From Pyronema omphalodes (Eukaryota > Ascomycota > Pezizomycetes > Pezizales > Pyronemataceae), in assembly GCA_024516155.1 (NCBI GenBank), contig JAJJXM010000026.1, positions 558,001 to 622,000 on the forward strand: a DNA stretch of 64,000 bases, read 5' to 3'. Position numbers and translations under genes: made by a program. The notes under the pieces were generated by a model. That model saw nothing but the letters and a program-made list of their open reading frames with translations. It searched no databases and was not told where the DNA came from. Every line of letters begins with the position of its first letter. Positions within the stretch are counted from its first letter, which is position 1. Shown in pieces: positions 30,700-41,111 of the stretch.

Positions 30700-30957
30700 A
30701 TACCATACCATACCATCCCATCCCATCCCATCCCATCCCATCCCATCCCATCCCATCCCATCCCATCCCATCCCATCCCATCCCATCCCATCCCATCCCA
30801 TCCCATCCCATCCCATCCCATCCCATCCCATCCCATCCCATCCCATCCCATCCCATCCCATCCCATCCCATCCCATCCCATCCCATCCCATCCCATCCCA
30901 TCCCATCCCATACCATACCATACCATACCATACCATACCATACCATACCATACCATA
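30700..30957. repeat. Pentamer satellite (CCCAT)n flanked by (ACCAT)n
   Basis: About 50 tandem pentamers: some 39 perfect CCCAT units in the centre, with ACCAT variants on both sides (about three on the left, nine on the right). Because the period is five and no unit makes a stop, all three minus-strand frames are open and spell Trp-Asp-Gly-Met-Gly; these are not genes. Confidence 0.95.
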
Positions 30958-31364
30958 TACCAACCCACAACAAACCTCAACCCAACCCCGTAACCCCGAC
31001 CCCTCACGTGCCAAACTGTCAACATCCTACTTCTAATATCTATAAAACTGTTCCATATCCCATCTACACTATCATACCCCACACCGTGTTATTCCTTACG
31101 TATATATCAACTAGTCATTATCCATACCCACCTTACTGATTGCTCGATTGCCTGATTTCTCGATTAATTAATTAATTAATCAATTAAACCATAACCCCAC
31201 TATTTACACCATCGATATATTTCATTGCAATAAAGAAATCAAGAAATTCAAATAGTACAATATAACCCATCGAAATCAAATAGTATAACGGAATCCATCG
31301 AAATGTTAGCAGCACCGTAATATTAGCAGCACCGTAATGCTATTATAATCTGGATCTACATCGG

Positions 31365-31366
<2 letters not shown>

Positions 31367-31398
<32 letters not shown>
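31367..31398. repeat. (AG)16 microsatellite
   Basis: Sixteen perfect AG units. Confidence 0.95.
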
Positions 31399-31401
<3 letters not shown>

Positions 31402-31479
31402 AATTGATAATTTCAGTAGTAGGAGTATGTAGTAAAACTGAGATTTAGGATACTGCATATAGTACTAATCCATCTTGAA

Positions 31480-31700
31480 AAAAAAAAGCAAAAAAAAAAG
31501 AATAGGAAAGGAGAGGAGAGGAGAGGAGAGGAGGATATTCCCGGGCTTTACGATATGAAGATATGAAGATATGGAGTATAAGGATAGGGATAGCGGGTGA
31601 AACAAAGCAAAACAAACCAAACCAAACCAAACCAAAACCAAACCAAAAACAAAACCAAACCAAACCAAAACAAAAACAAAAACCAAAACAAAAAACAATC
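31480..31700. repeat. A-rich low-complexity block with AACCA units
   Basis: A runs, then (GAGAG)-type units near 31510-31535, then (AAACC)n/(AAAAC)n units from about 31600 to 31700. Apparent frames across it are compositional. Confidence 0.8.
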
Positions 31701-33416
31701 AAAGAAATTACTTACCATCATGTGAAGTTATGTAGACTACGATGATGACATCTCGAAAGTTCTATTAGAACATGACAATATTCCGATCTCAGTACAAGAT
31801 TAAAAGAATAATTAGGCAGTACTTCCTTAACTTATATACGTAGCAGGCCGGAGGGGAAAAAAATAGTAGGGTGATGAAAGCGTGATTTTTTCTTTGTGGT
31901 TGGTTTGTGAGCTGGTGAGGAATGGTATTTGATGGAGTACATGTACTGTATAAATTGCGGGGACTTATCCAGGGGGGGGGGGGGGGGTATGGTTTTAAGT
32001 TTTTGTTTTTTTTTATGGGATAACATGGGGTTATATTAGACAGATTCGGTTGGATATATTCGTACATATATTTTATCTTGAGAGTTGGAGGGTTTCTGTC
32101 ATTGACCACCACTTGCAAGGGACGGAGTTATTATTGGTAGAATGGTTGTCTGGGGATGGTTCAATATTTTCAGTATTTTCTTCATCGTATTTTATGAGAT
32201 TCATGGGATTCATGGTGACCGGATTTTTGAGGTATTGTGTAGATTATCTCTACAAATATAATTCTGATACGATACTATCACGTACTTGCCATCCTGCAGA
32301 AAATATTTCCGTGATATATATATGTACATACATAAAAATAGGTTAACTATAATCGAAGTAAAAAAGTTGCCAATTACGATAGACCGCAACATATGATATG
32401 TAAATGGACTGATTTCGATAATTCAAACTTCAGGGTACTCCCCAGACCCTGTGTTGCCCTGCCAGGTACATGCGTTTCGTCTCCATCTGGACAACAAACC
32501 ACAAACCGGCTCCTCCACAGCCTAAACATCAAGTCTACCTCCGCAGTTCTAATTATAAATTTCCAACCCCAGAGGTACCTACAGGTAAGCGTTTCCATAC
32601 GCTGTATATTACTGTTAACAGTTTAGTTATTCTCGGATATATAACCCTAGTCTCTCCGCCGCAGTCTCCCCGCAGTCTCCCCGCTGCTGTATCTCTTTAC
32701 CTGATTTCAATTTCCCAAGTCCTGTGGAGGGGTCCCTAACTAAAGAATTCATGACGAAACCGTGAGCTTAATCTTAAGCATACCCGGCATCCTATCAAGC
32801 CCCTGAAATCAACCGCGCTTAACAAATGACGACATCCAGGGAGCTTACCGCCAGCCTTTCAAGCCATTAATGCAGTCGCGTCTAATTAGCGACAGTAGAC
32901 GGATGCTTGTCCATTATCCCCCGCCAAGTTCTTAAGTTGGCCATACATAACAGTAAGTTCGAGTGATCAAAAGAGAGTTCAAGGCGCGTCATGACAAGTC
33001 GCGTATCACGCGTATGAATCTTTGAGCGCGTCCCGGGTTGAAAAAAAAATCGCGCTTTTTATTGACGTCACTTTGGTTAATGCAGGAAATCTTCAATTGC
33101 GCGTAAAGCTTTTTTTTTTTTCCGTTTTCCTTTAAGGGGGAAAAAAAATAATAACAAGAAAAAAAGTTTGTAGGATGAAATTACCGTATTTAAGACGGGA
33201 GATTTCACCGCGAGGTTTTTTTTCCCAATCATCAACTCATCTCGAATCAACTTTGAAACTTATTTGGTTTATTGTTGATAGAAAGCCGATACTTTCGCTC
33301 GGATAGATACCCCTTGATACCCCGCTTTCCGGTAATAATCCCCCACTTCCCCCCCCCTTTCTATAATTAAATCGAAGCTAATAAATCTTTTAGACATTCT
33401 TGAGTTTACTTTCAAG
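31701..33416. other. Intergenic upstream of the secreted Cys-rich gene
   Basis: No gene seen. Includes a 16-G run near 31972-31987 and several T and A runs at 33040-33230. A TATAATTA box at 33362 lies 55 nt before the next ATG and may be its promoter element. Confidence 0.4.
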
Positions 33417-36400
33417 ATGCAGATGACCATCTCTCACTCCGTGGTGCTAGCCGCCATCTCATTTGGTGTCTTTGCCAACGCCGCCCCCAGGGGATATGGG
33501 TCCTCAGACCTCGCAGCTGCTTCCTCCGCTGTACCAATTGAGGCTGTTGCCCCTGCCGCCGTTGTGAAGCGCAATGGTGGTGGTTGTGGTAGATTCAGTC
33601 CCAACAACAACAACAACTACAACCGTCTCCGCAACAGCCACCGCCAATACGGAGAGGGAGGTTGTGACGACGGGGACCGGGACCGTGACCACGACCGTAA
33701 CGAGTGCGGATGCTGCTGTGGTGGCTGTGGCGGGGGTTGCGGTGGTGGATGCGGTGGTGATGATTGCTTCTCTGATAACAACAATGAGAACTTGAACCAG
33801 AACAGCGACCAGAACCAGAACATCAACCTTCATGAGATGATGAGCGAGGAAGGTCCATTTGGTCGTATTCTTGGTGGATCTCACAGCAAGCGTAATATCG
33901 CTGATGATCTTATGGAGACTGTTGAGACTGGGGAAGAGGGTGTGGGCCTTGTCGACAGCCAGAACAACAACCAGAATATCAACCAGGCTGTTGAGGCTGA
34001 TCAAAACCTTATGGCCAACATTGGTGTAAAGGATTACTTTTCTGCACCCCCTTCATACAGAGTTACTGCAGCTCCTGTTGCTGCTCCTGTTGCTGCTGGT
34101 CGTGTTGCCCCTGCCGCCGTTGTCGAGAACCAGGAGGCTGCTGTTGTTTCCAACAATGTTGAGTTCCTCGAGGGCGGATTCTTTAAGCAGAAGCGCTCTG
34201 TTGACCTCTTTGGAGAGGTCTTCAACCAAGAGAGTGACATTGTTGCTAACAACATTGTGTTTGCCGACGGTGCCCGTGTTGAGGAGGAGGTAGAGGAGGA
34301 GGTCGAAATTCTCACCAAGCGTCAGTTCTCTGACAACAACAACCAGAACGTCAACCAGAACATCGATACCAACCAGAACCTCCAGGTTGACTTTGTAAAC
34401 TCTCTACCTGGCTTCGGCACCACTCGTTCCTTCCTCCCTTTCATTGCTAAGGACAAGCCTTCCATCGTTGCCCCGACCACTACCACCAACACCATTGGAC
34501 TTAAGAAGCGTTTCCTCAGCGAGGGAGATAGCCAGTCCCACAGCACCTCAAACATCAACATCAACCACAACATCAACTCCCCTGATATCGAGCCCATTGA
34601 AATCGTCGAGACCGAGTACGTTCCTTGTGTTCACGATGTCCCCTGTGTGGTGTCTCGTCCTTGCAACACTGTTGTCGAGGAGTGTGAGACCGTTCCTTAC
34701 TACGAGGTTGAGGTTGCATACCCTTGCGGATGCCAGAACGAGTGCTGCTGCCAGCCTGTTGCGAAGCAGCCCAATGATGCTCAGGCTATCTCCGCTCCTG
34801 TTGTCAACAACTACATCCAGATGAACAGCGACAGCTCTGCCATTCCCCAGCTCGATGTTCACAACGACAGTGGATCCTGCTCTGACAGCGCTGCCAGCTC
34901 TATCCCTCAGACGGATATTACCTCTGACAACGAGAGCGGAGCTGGTGCTGCCTCTGTTCCTGTAACTCAGGTTGCTACTGACAGCTGCGCTGGTTCTCTT
35001 GCGGACCCCATTGTTGGTGCTTCTGCCAATCCCATCACTCGCCTTGCCGCCGATGCCGGTGCCGCCTCAGTTCCCGTAATTGATGTTGCTCCCGTTACCA
35101 ACCTCGCCGCCGGCAGCTGCTCTGATGCCACTGCTGACCCCATCACCAACAACTCTGCCGGTTCCACCTCTGGAAGCAACGCCGGTGCTACCGCTATTCC
35201 CATCTCCAACCTTGCTGCCAACAGTGGCTCTGGTGCTGATGCGGGTGCTGCTGCCATCCCCATCTCCAACCTTGCTGCCAACAGTGGCTCTGGTGCCGAT
35301 GCCGGTGCCACTGCTATCCCCATCTCCAACCTTGCCGCTGACAGCTGCAGCGACTCCGGTGCTGGATCCGTTATCTGCAAGCGTAGCAACACCTTCAGCA
35401 TTGGAGAGCCTTGCCCTCCTCCTTGTGCTCCTGCTCGTCCTATTCAGGTCTCTGTTGCCCAACCCGGACCCTGCTGCCCCCAGACTGTTGACGTCCTTCC
35501 TTGCCAGAGGGCCAAGATCGATGTCCCTATTGGATTCGAGTCCATTACTGTTGGTCCTCAGCCCTGCGGTTGTGCACCCGCTCCCTGCGGATGCGCCGCG
35601 CCTCTTCCCGTCGCTTGCGGCTGTGGCGGCTGCCACAAGACCCTCGAGGACACTACCGTCACCGAGCACACTGACATCCAGCCCGTCAACTACATCCAGC
35701 CCTACGTTGATATCAACCACAATGTCGTGGATGAGAGCGTTGTCCCTGTTCACTCCGAGAGTGTAAATGATCCCATCTACCAAACCACCGTTGAGCCCGT
35801 TGTTGAGGCTCCTTGCGTCTGCAAGCGCAGTGATCTCTTTGGATGCGACGGCTGTGATATTGGCGGTAAGGTGAACGACTTCTTCGATGCACCTGCCTGT
35901 GCTGAGCCTTGTGCTGAGCCTTGCGCGGGACCTGTTGACGCCCCCGCCGAGCCCAACTTCTCTGGCCTCAACATTCCTGAGTTCATTGGATCCGACATGT
36001 CCAAGCTCGTTGGAACTGAAGCCCCTGCTACCTCCACCATCGCCAACCCTGTTGAAGTCAGCCTTGACCCCGCCTCTCTTGCTGCCCTTAGAGAGTCTGG
36101 TGCTCCCGCTGAGCGTTACCGTGAGGAGCGTCGCCCCTACCGCGAGTACCATGACCGTGATTGCTGCAACTCTTGCTGCTGCAGCAACAACGGATGCAAC
36201 GGTGGTTGCGGAGGAGGATGCGGGGGTGGATGCGGAGGTGGATGCGTTGTTCCCGAGATCATCGAGGTCCCCGTTGAGGTCCCTACCTCCACCGAGAACA
36301 TCAACGTTAACATCAACCAGCCTGTTAAGCGCGACAACTGCTTCTGCGCCTCCTGTAGCGCTCCCGCCTCTGTTCGCTCCGCTCCCGTTAATGTCCAGCC

Positions 36401-36701
36401 CTGTGTTGCTCCCTGCGTAAAGCCCTGCGGTGTCCCCGTTGCTCCTGCCCACCTCCCTGCTGCCCCCGCACAGAACCTCGTCCCCTTCGAAACTGTCATC
36501 GCCCAGCCTATTGAGTATGTTGATGTCTTTGAGCACGCCCCCGAGGAAATTGTCCAGGGCCCCAAGTTCAACGCTGTTGTCGGAGACCAGACCGTCGATA
36601 TCAACGGACCTTCCGCACCTGGTACTCTCGTTGCCGAAGCCCCCAAGTTCAACGCCGTTGTTGGATCTCAGCCCATTGGAATCGACTCTCACATCGTTTA
36701 A
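33417..36701 (+). CDS. Large secreted Cys/Gly/Asn-rich protein with eight Lys-Arg sites (1094 aa)
   Basis: A signal peptide (about 1-23, ending near ANA-AP) starts a protein without introns or membrane segments. Kex2-type KR dipeptides occur at 51, 158, 259, 301, 364, 655, 803 and 972. Two of the predicted new N-termini share S-(V)DLFG (after 260 and 804). Other features: two CGGGCGGGC-type blocks (about 98-114 and 927-943), Asn-rich alternating stretches (QNINL, NQNVNQN, NININHN, NVNINQ) that suggest beta or amyloid-like packing, three near-identical 19-20-residue repeats around AIPISNLAA (about 592-642), many Cys-Gly-Cys motifs, and a duplicated PKFNAVVG near the C-terminus. I infer a cell-wall, surface or spore-coat protein, or a multi-peptide precursor. 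No family recognised. A second ATG two codons on is an equal start candidate. Confidence 0.8.
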   Translation: MQMTISHSVVLAAISFGVFANAAPRGYGSSDLAAASSAVPIEAVAPAAVVKRNGGGCGRFSPNNNNNYNRLRNSHRQYGEGGCDDGDRDRDHDRNECGCCCGGCGGGCGGGCGGDDCFSDNNNENLNQNSDQNQNINLHEMMSEEGPFGRILGGSHSKRNIADDLMETVETGEEGVGLVDSQNNNQNINQAVEADQNLMANIGVKDYFSAPPSYRVTAAPVAAPVAAGRVAPAAVVENQEAAVVSNNVEFLEGGFFKQKRSVDLFGEVFNQESDIVANNIVFADGARVEEEVEEEVEILTKRQFSDNNNQNVNQNIDTNQNLQVDFVNSLPGFGTTRSFLPFIAKDKPSIVAPTTTTNTIGLKKRFLSEGDSQSHSTSNININHNINSPDIEPIEIVETEYVPCVHDVPCVVSRPCNTVVEECETVPYYEVEVAYPCGCQNECCCQPVAKQPNDAQAISAPVVNNYIQMNSDSSAIPQLDVHNDSGSCSDSAASSIPQTDITSDNESGAGAASVPVTQVATDSCAGSLADPIVGASANPITRLAADAGAASVPVIDVAPVTNLAAGSCSDATADPITNNSAGSTSGSNAGATAIPISNLAANSGSGADAGAAAIPISNLAANSGSGADAGATAIPISNLAADSCSDSGAGSVICKRSNTFSIGEPCPPPCAPARPIQVSVAQPGPCCPQTVDVLPCQRAKIDVPIGFESITVGPQPCGCAPAPCGCAAPLPVACGCGGCHKTLEDTTVTEHTDIQPVNYIQPYVDINHNVVDESVVPVHSESVNDPIYQTTVEPVVEAPCVCKRSDLFGCDGCDIGGKVNDFFDAPACAEPCAEPCAGPVDAPAEPNFSGLNIPEFIGSDMSKLVGTEAPATSTIANPVEVSLDPASLAALRESGAPAERYREERRPYREYHDRDCCNSCCCSNNGCNGGCGGGCGGGCGGGCVVPEIIEVPVEVPTSTENINVNINQPVKRDNCFCASCSAPASVRSAPVNVQPCVAPCVKPCGVPVAPAHLPAAPAQNLVPFETVIAQPIEYVDVFEHAPEEIVQGPKFNAVVGDQTVDINGPSAPGTLVAEAPKFNAVVGSQPIGIDSHIV

Positions 36702-39453
36702 TCACGCGGATGCAATTCGATCATGATAATGTGTAATGTCTGGTAATAATGATTCCCTTGTTTTTGAAGTTGTGTTGTTGTTGTTGTTGTTTTGTTTACT
36801 TATTTTATACCCCTGAATTACTTACGTCTGATGACTCTGGAATCATAACTGCTTTACATGGCTCGTTTTGTTTTAGAATTGTTGGTCTAGGCATCATAAA
36901 GAGCTGTAGCAGATTTTCCAAGTCGCTCGCTGCATCACGCATGTCTGTGAGAGAAATGTATTTTTATAAATTGTATTTTAGTTTTGATGAGTTGAAATCG
37001 AATGAGTTTGATATGAGAACTTTATTCGCTTAGTAGGGGTTTGTAGTGTATTAATTTTCAAACTTACTGTAGGCGGTGAAGTTTTTTTTGGGAGGGGGAG
37101 GGGTGGTTTCTTTACTGATATATTCTCACTTATTTTAGATTTTTTTTTGTTTGCTTGTTTGTTTGTTTTTTTCATTAGTTTTGTGTTTTTTTTTCTTATT
37201 CCTGCTTTTTATTCCGCCTTTCTGTTACATCTTACATCCTTCTTTTTCTCCATCTTTAACCCCTTCGGCTCAGCTGACCAGGTCTTTAGAAACAGCCACC
37301 TCAAAGCCAAGAGCTTATCATCGAGCACCACAAATAGCAGAACAGAAGTGATCCAATGATGATAGAAGCACTTCCAGGATGCAAAAGCACCCCACAAAAT
37401 GGAACCTGTGTGCTCAGAGCGGTGTCCTGCATAGAGTGATAAGTAGTGTCGCACTACCTACACGGATCATACTGGAGTCTGGATAACTTCCCATCGCTAT
37501 CAGAACCGATATATGCTGGCGAAATACATGGGAGAAGAAGGGGTTGCGTAAAGGGTTGAGTATGGCTGCTTTTGGCTTGCAAAGATATATGGCTTTTAAC
37601 ACCCTTTGGTTGGGTTGGAAGGAATTCACTAACCGTGGATAGCAGTTTTGGTAACGATTTACCGTCCTCTATCTACTGGCGTATACCCAGGCTTGGTACT
37701 TTCAAAAAAATAATAACATCAGTCCATAAAAATGACCAGAGTCGGACTGTTGCAAAGATTTGTGGTCTTTAGGTCAAAACCTCGTTTGAGGGAGATTATT
37801 TTAAATCATCTGGTTTATGAAATACTCTCTATAAGGAATATCTGGTCACCAATTACTGTTACAATGCAAGGAATATATGCCTCATCGAATTAACTGCTAA
37901 TTTAGGCTATTACGGAGATGGACAAATCCTCAAACTCCATCACTGAGCAAGGACTCCTGTTCCTCTCATACGCTTTTTGGAACTATAATATGTATCTATA
38001 TATTCTGAAAAGGAGATATATGGATTTCCCCTGGAATCTTGGGTCTGAGTACAACAATAATGATTACCAGCAGTATCTGGATCCTATTAATGTAAAAATA
38101 TTTTAATTAATAGTTCAAAATACACATTGGATCCCATAGCCTTTATATATATAGGCTGCTGGCTATTGAAGTCTTGGAGTCTTTCTCTATACAAGGAACG
38201 AATGAGCCTGAATTTTTTTAGTGTACTCCGTCTGGATACACTGACGAATGGTGTTACAGTGACAGGGCACAGCGAAGATTAATATAATCCAAGCGCGCAA
38301 TTTGTAAATAATTATGTATGAGTAATTCATTAATTAAAGTAGAAATAAATTTAACATTGACTTCCTGACACGGTACGCGCACGAACGTGAATAAGAGCTG
38401 GGTTCAAAATTTTCGAGACCTTAATCCCTTGATGATTATAATTAATTCGGGTACGAGGCGGGTGTCTAAACTGTAGAGCGGAGACGGCGAGTAAGGACGA
38501 GTCACGAGACAACACGGGCTTTAGCGCCACTAAAAGCTGTAGCTTGTAGGTGGTGACATTGAAAATTTATTTGAAAAAACGTAAAGGTGCACTCTATAGC
38601 TCGGGCTACTAGAAGAGGATGTGAATCAATGTTATTGGGATATTAAACAGTGGATTATCATATGGACCCTTCTGGAACTTTTTACTCTATGAGTAATCAG
38701 TTGTGAATATTCGTGGCATTGTGCTCGGATTAAAATTTTGCTTCGGAAACGGGATAGTTTCATTTCCTGTTTTTGTAATTCACGAGTTCTGGGTATAACC
38801 CAATAGTGTCTATTATGCGTTACAGCAGGCCAGAGCGGGAATGGGATGAATATTGAGGCGTAAACGGCGTCACATATCAACGTTACTACTACGTGCATGC
38901 AAGACATTTATGTGGCGAGTGAGGCACAGGAGTTCCTGATTTTAATACTATATTCCAGCCTTAGTAAAAAGTGCTACATGCATCTTTTACACCATGGTTC
39001 TGGGTATAATGATGAAGCCACAGTGTGAGACAATGGCGGTGGATGTATCCGCGATATCTGCTGGAACTGTTCGGTAATTTTTGTAGCATATTTACCCCGA
39101 AGGGACTTTCGGTAGAGAATGGAATTATGAATACCTTTGACTTCCCTAGCGCCGGCTTCAATCACGACATTTCCTTGCACTTTTCATTTCTAATTTCTCC
39201 TTTGGCCGCTTTGCGTGTGCTTTACCAATGTGTATATTTTCCGCCTTTTGCCTTCGCTTCACCTCATTCTTTTAATTTTCTGCCGTAGGTTATGTTTCCT
39301 CTCATTCTCTCCCCACCCGTTTCTTCTTTATCATTTGCGCCACTGCACATACGACTTTCTATGGATTTCGTTTCTTATCACTGATATCCCAAGCAAATTC
39401 TTTAGCACTTTTATTTTACGAAATAAACCAGAATTTGATATCACAACTAGCCG
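36702..39453. other. Intergenic, no supported gene
   Basis: Start of the gene-poor stretch. T-rich tracts at 37085-37250; short open frames in all phases lack motifs and splice support. Confidence 0.4.
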
Positions 39454-39816
39454 GTGGCGAGATGTTATTACAAATCTCTTCATTCATCCACCTCCGCCAC
39501 CGTGATAAGGCGTCACAACTTCTTCCTCGGATTAATCACCCTCGACCTCTCCGAATGGTCTTTTTCCTCTGAACACCTTTTTTTCAACACCTTCCAAGAC
39601 ATCGTAGGCGTCTTGCGCACGGTATCCAAACATCTGGAGAAACACGGCAGCTTAAACTCACTTCACAGCCTCTCACGACAAAACCAACGGTTCCAAAATA
39701 TTCTAGAGCTCTCGAAAAAGTGGTGGCGACGTCTCAATATCCAAGATCAGACGAACTACATATATCTGCACCTCTCAAATGGGCTGACCAAAAAACCCCC
39801 GAGTCTCAGCTCCTGA
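39454..39816 (+). CDS. Doubtful open frame, 120 codons, possible gene remnant
   Basis: The codons prefer C in third position (ACC, CTC, TTC, AAC), unlike the surrounding DNA. The product reads like a helical soluble protein (LDLSEWSFSSEH, FQDIVGVLRTVSKHLEKHG). I recognise no family. Further downstream, 39944-40200 in one frame and 40198-40407 in another (an Asp/Glu-rich stretch reached through a CACAG acceptor-like site) also look faintly coding, so this could be a broken or multi-exon gene ending near 40407. I could not build a consistent spliced model. Confidence 0.3.
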   Translation: MARCYYKSLHSSTSATVIRRHNFFLGLITLDLSEWSFSSEHLFFNTFQDIVGVLRTVSKHLEKHGSLNSLHSLSRQNQRFQNILELSKKWWRRLNIQDQTNYIYLHLSNGLTKKPPSLSS

Positions 39817-40591
39817 AAAATAATATGACGGTAGACCGTGTAATTATCCATATTAGTTCGAGATAAACAATATTGCATCTGATATGGTTGCAATAAACAC
39901 TTTCAGCCTTGGTTTCCAATTCCTACAAAAAAGGACTTGAACTATGATCTTCACTTTTGATAGGAAGCGTATATTTCGTGCCACTCGCCCCAGAATTTAC
40001 ACCTCCGAAGACTGTCGTTATGCAACTCATATTTCAAATCACGTATCTACTAGTTTAGTTACGAGATGGAGACGTATCGATAGTGTCACTCGGAATAACC
40101 ATACCTCCTCTACGATGCCGTTTTACCGTGCGGTGGATCTATCCTACGCGCTTGCCTGGGTGGATATGCGGCAGATTGCACTTTTCTTGTATCACAGCTT
40201 TACGATGTTAGTAACGGCTATGAAGATTCGGAAGATCATAATGACGATAGAGATGAAGAAAAATATAAAGGGGACAGAACAAAAGATCGAATCGAGCCTG
40301 GTGATATTTTGTGTATATATTTCCAGGGCAAAGGGGCCAGGGAGAGATCGAGTGGTATCAGTTACACTAGGCCGAAGCTCTCGTATCTACAGCCTCACGC
40401 TATTAAATTCCAATATTAATCTCGTTTGATTTAATTGGCCTTTTTATATACTTCAAATTTATACATGGCGTTTTCATTGATTGACTTCAGCAGTTCCGTA
40501 AAATTATGACTCCGCCTTCAGCAAGCGGGCGCGGGTCTTGCTTCAATTCTTTGATTGAAAGAGTATATTGTTTTGTTATGCAACTAGAACA

Positions 40592-40707
40592 GCTACGGTC
40601 ATAGAATCATGAATACAACGCATCCCGTCCGCTCTGCGCTATTTAAGCATGATATCGTCCGGCTAGTACTGTCGTGGGTGACCAGACGGGAATCCCGGAT
40701 ACTGTAG
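40592..40707 (+). rRNA. 5S rRNA-like gene, left end of element A
   Basis: 116 bp with the 5S loop C sequence, TTAAGC and GTGGGTGACCA blocks. Both the terminal stem (CTACGGT/ACTGTAG) and helix II (ATCATG/CATGAT) pair, and a T5 Pol III terminator follows. Identical to the copies at 40992-41107 and 63083-63198. Divergence from textbook fungal 5S ends leaves open whether it is a functional variant. Confidence 0.65.
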
Positions 40708-40991
40708 TTTTTGCCACTTGTTTTGTCACCACTCCGTAACCTCACGTTCGTACATCTTTTCATCAGGTTCCTCTCTTTTTGTCTTGCGGCGTAAGTGCTC
40801 AATTAGGTTGGTCCTTAGAGCAGGTCATGTGTACGGCATGGTGATAGGTTCTGCCGCTTGGTGCAGTTCCGGGCCATGGAGGGTCATAAATTGCAGAGGA
40901 TGACTCAAGTAGCTATTTGGTCAAATGTGTATCGAATGATGACTGTACCCACAGACAAAAATGAAGGTCCATGACCTTTACGGGCAAAAAA

Positions 40992-41107
40992 CTACAGTAT
41001 CCGGGATTCCCGTCTGGTCACCCACGACAGTACTAGCCGGACGATATCATGCTTAAATAGCGCAGAGCGGACGGGATGCGTTGTATTCATGATTCTATGA
41101 CCGTAGC
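40992..41107 (-). rRNA. 5S rRNA-like gene, right end of element A
   Basis: Exact reverse complement of 40592-40707, followed (in its own direction) by a T6 run. It converges on the left copy across a 284-bp core. Confidence 0.65.
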
Positions 41108-41111
41108 TGTT

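Larger units (their letters stand above)
40588..41111. mobile_element. Element A: 524-bp element with 5S rRNA-like terminal inverted repeats
   Basis: Both ends are complete, identical 116-bp 5S-like units pointing inward, extended by AACAG outside and TTTTTGCC inside. The core (40711-40988) is shared with element B in opposite orientation: left part to about 40915 and right part from about 40944, while B holds roughly 200 bp more in between. Sequence similarity to B stops at the outer edge of the 5S units. No transposase is encoded, so any movement would be non-autonomous. No clear target duplication is visible. Confidence 0.6.

Noticed and set aside
30700..30957. Possible CRISPR-like array
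   Set aside because: The units are 5 bp with no spacers; it is a satellite in a eukaryotic genome.
30671..31082. Three overlapping minus-strand frames of 100-128 codons
   Set aside because: They are translations of the CCCAT pentamer array (Trp-Asp-Gly-Met repeats in every frame) and not genes.
35067..36692. 541-codon open frame on the minus strand
   Set aside because: It lies entirely antisense to the secreted Cys-rich gene. Its Gly/Ser/Asp/Val-rich composition mirrors that gene's codon bias, and it has no domain or promoter evidence.
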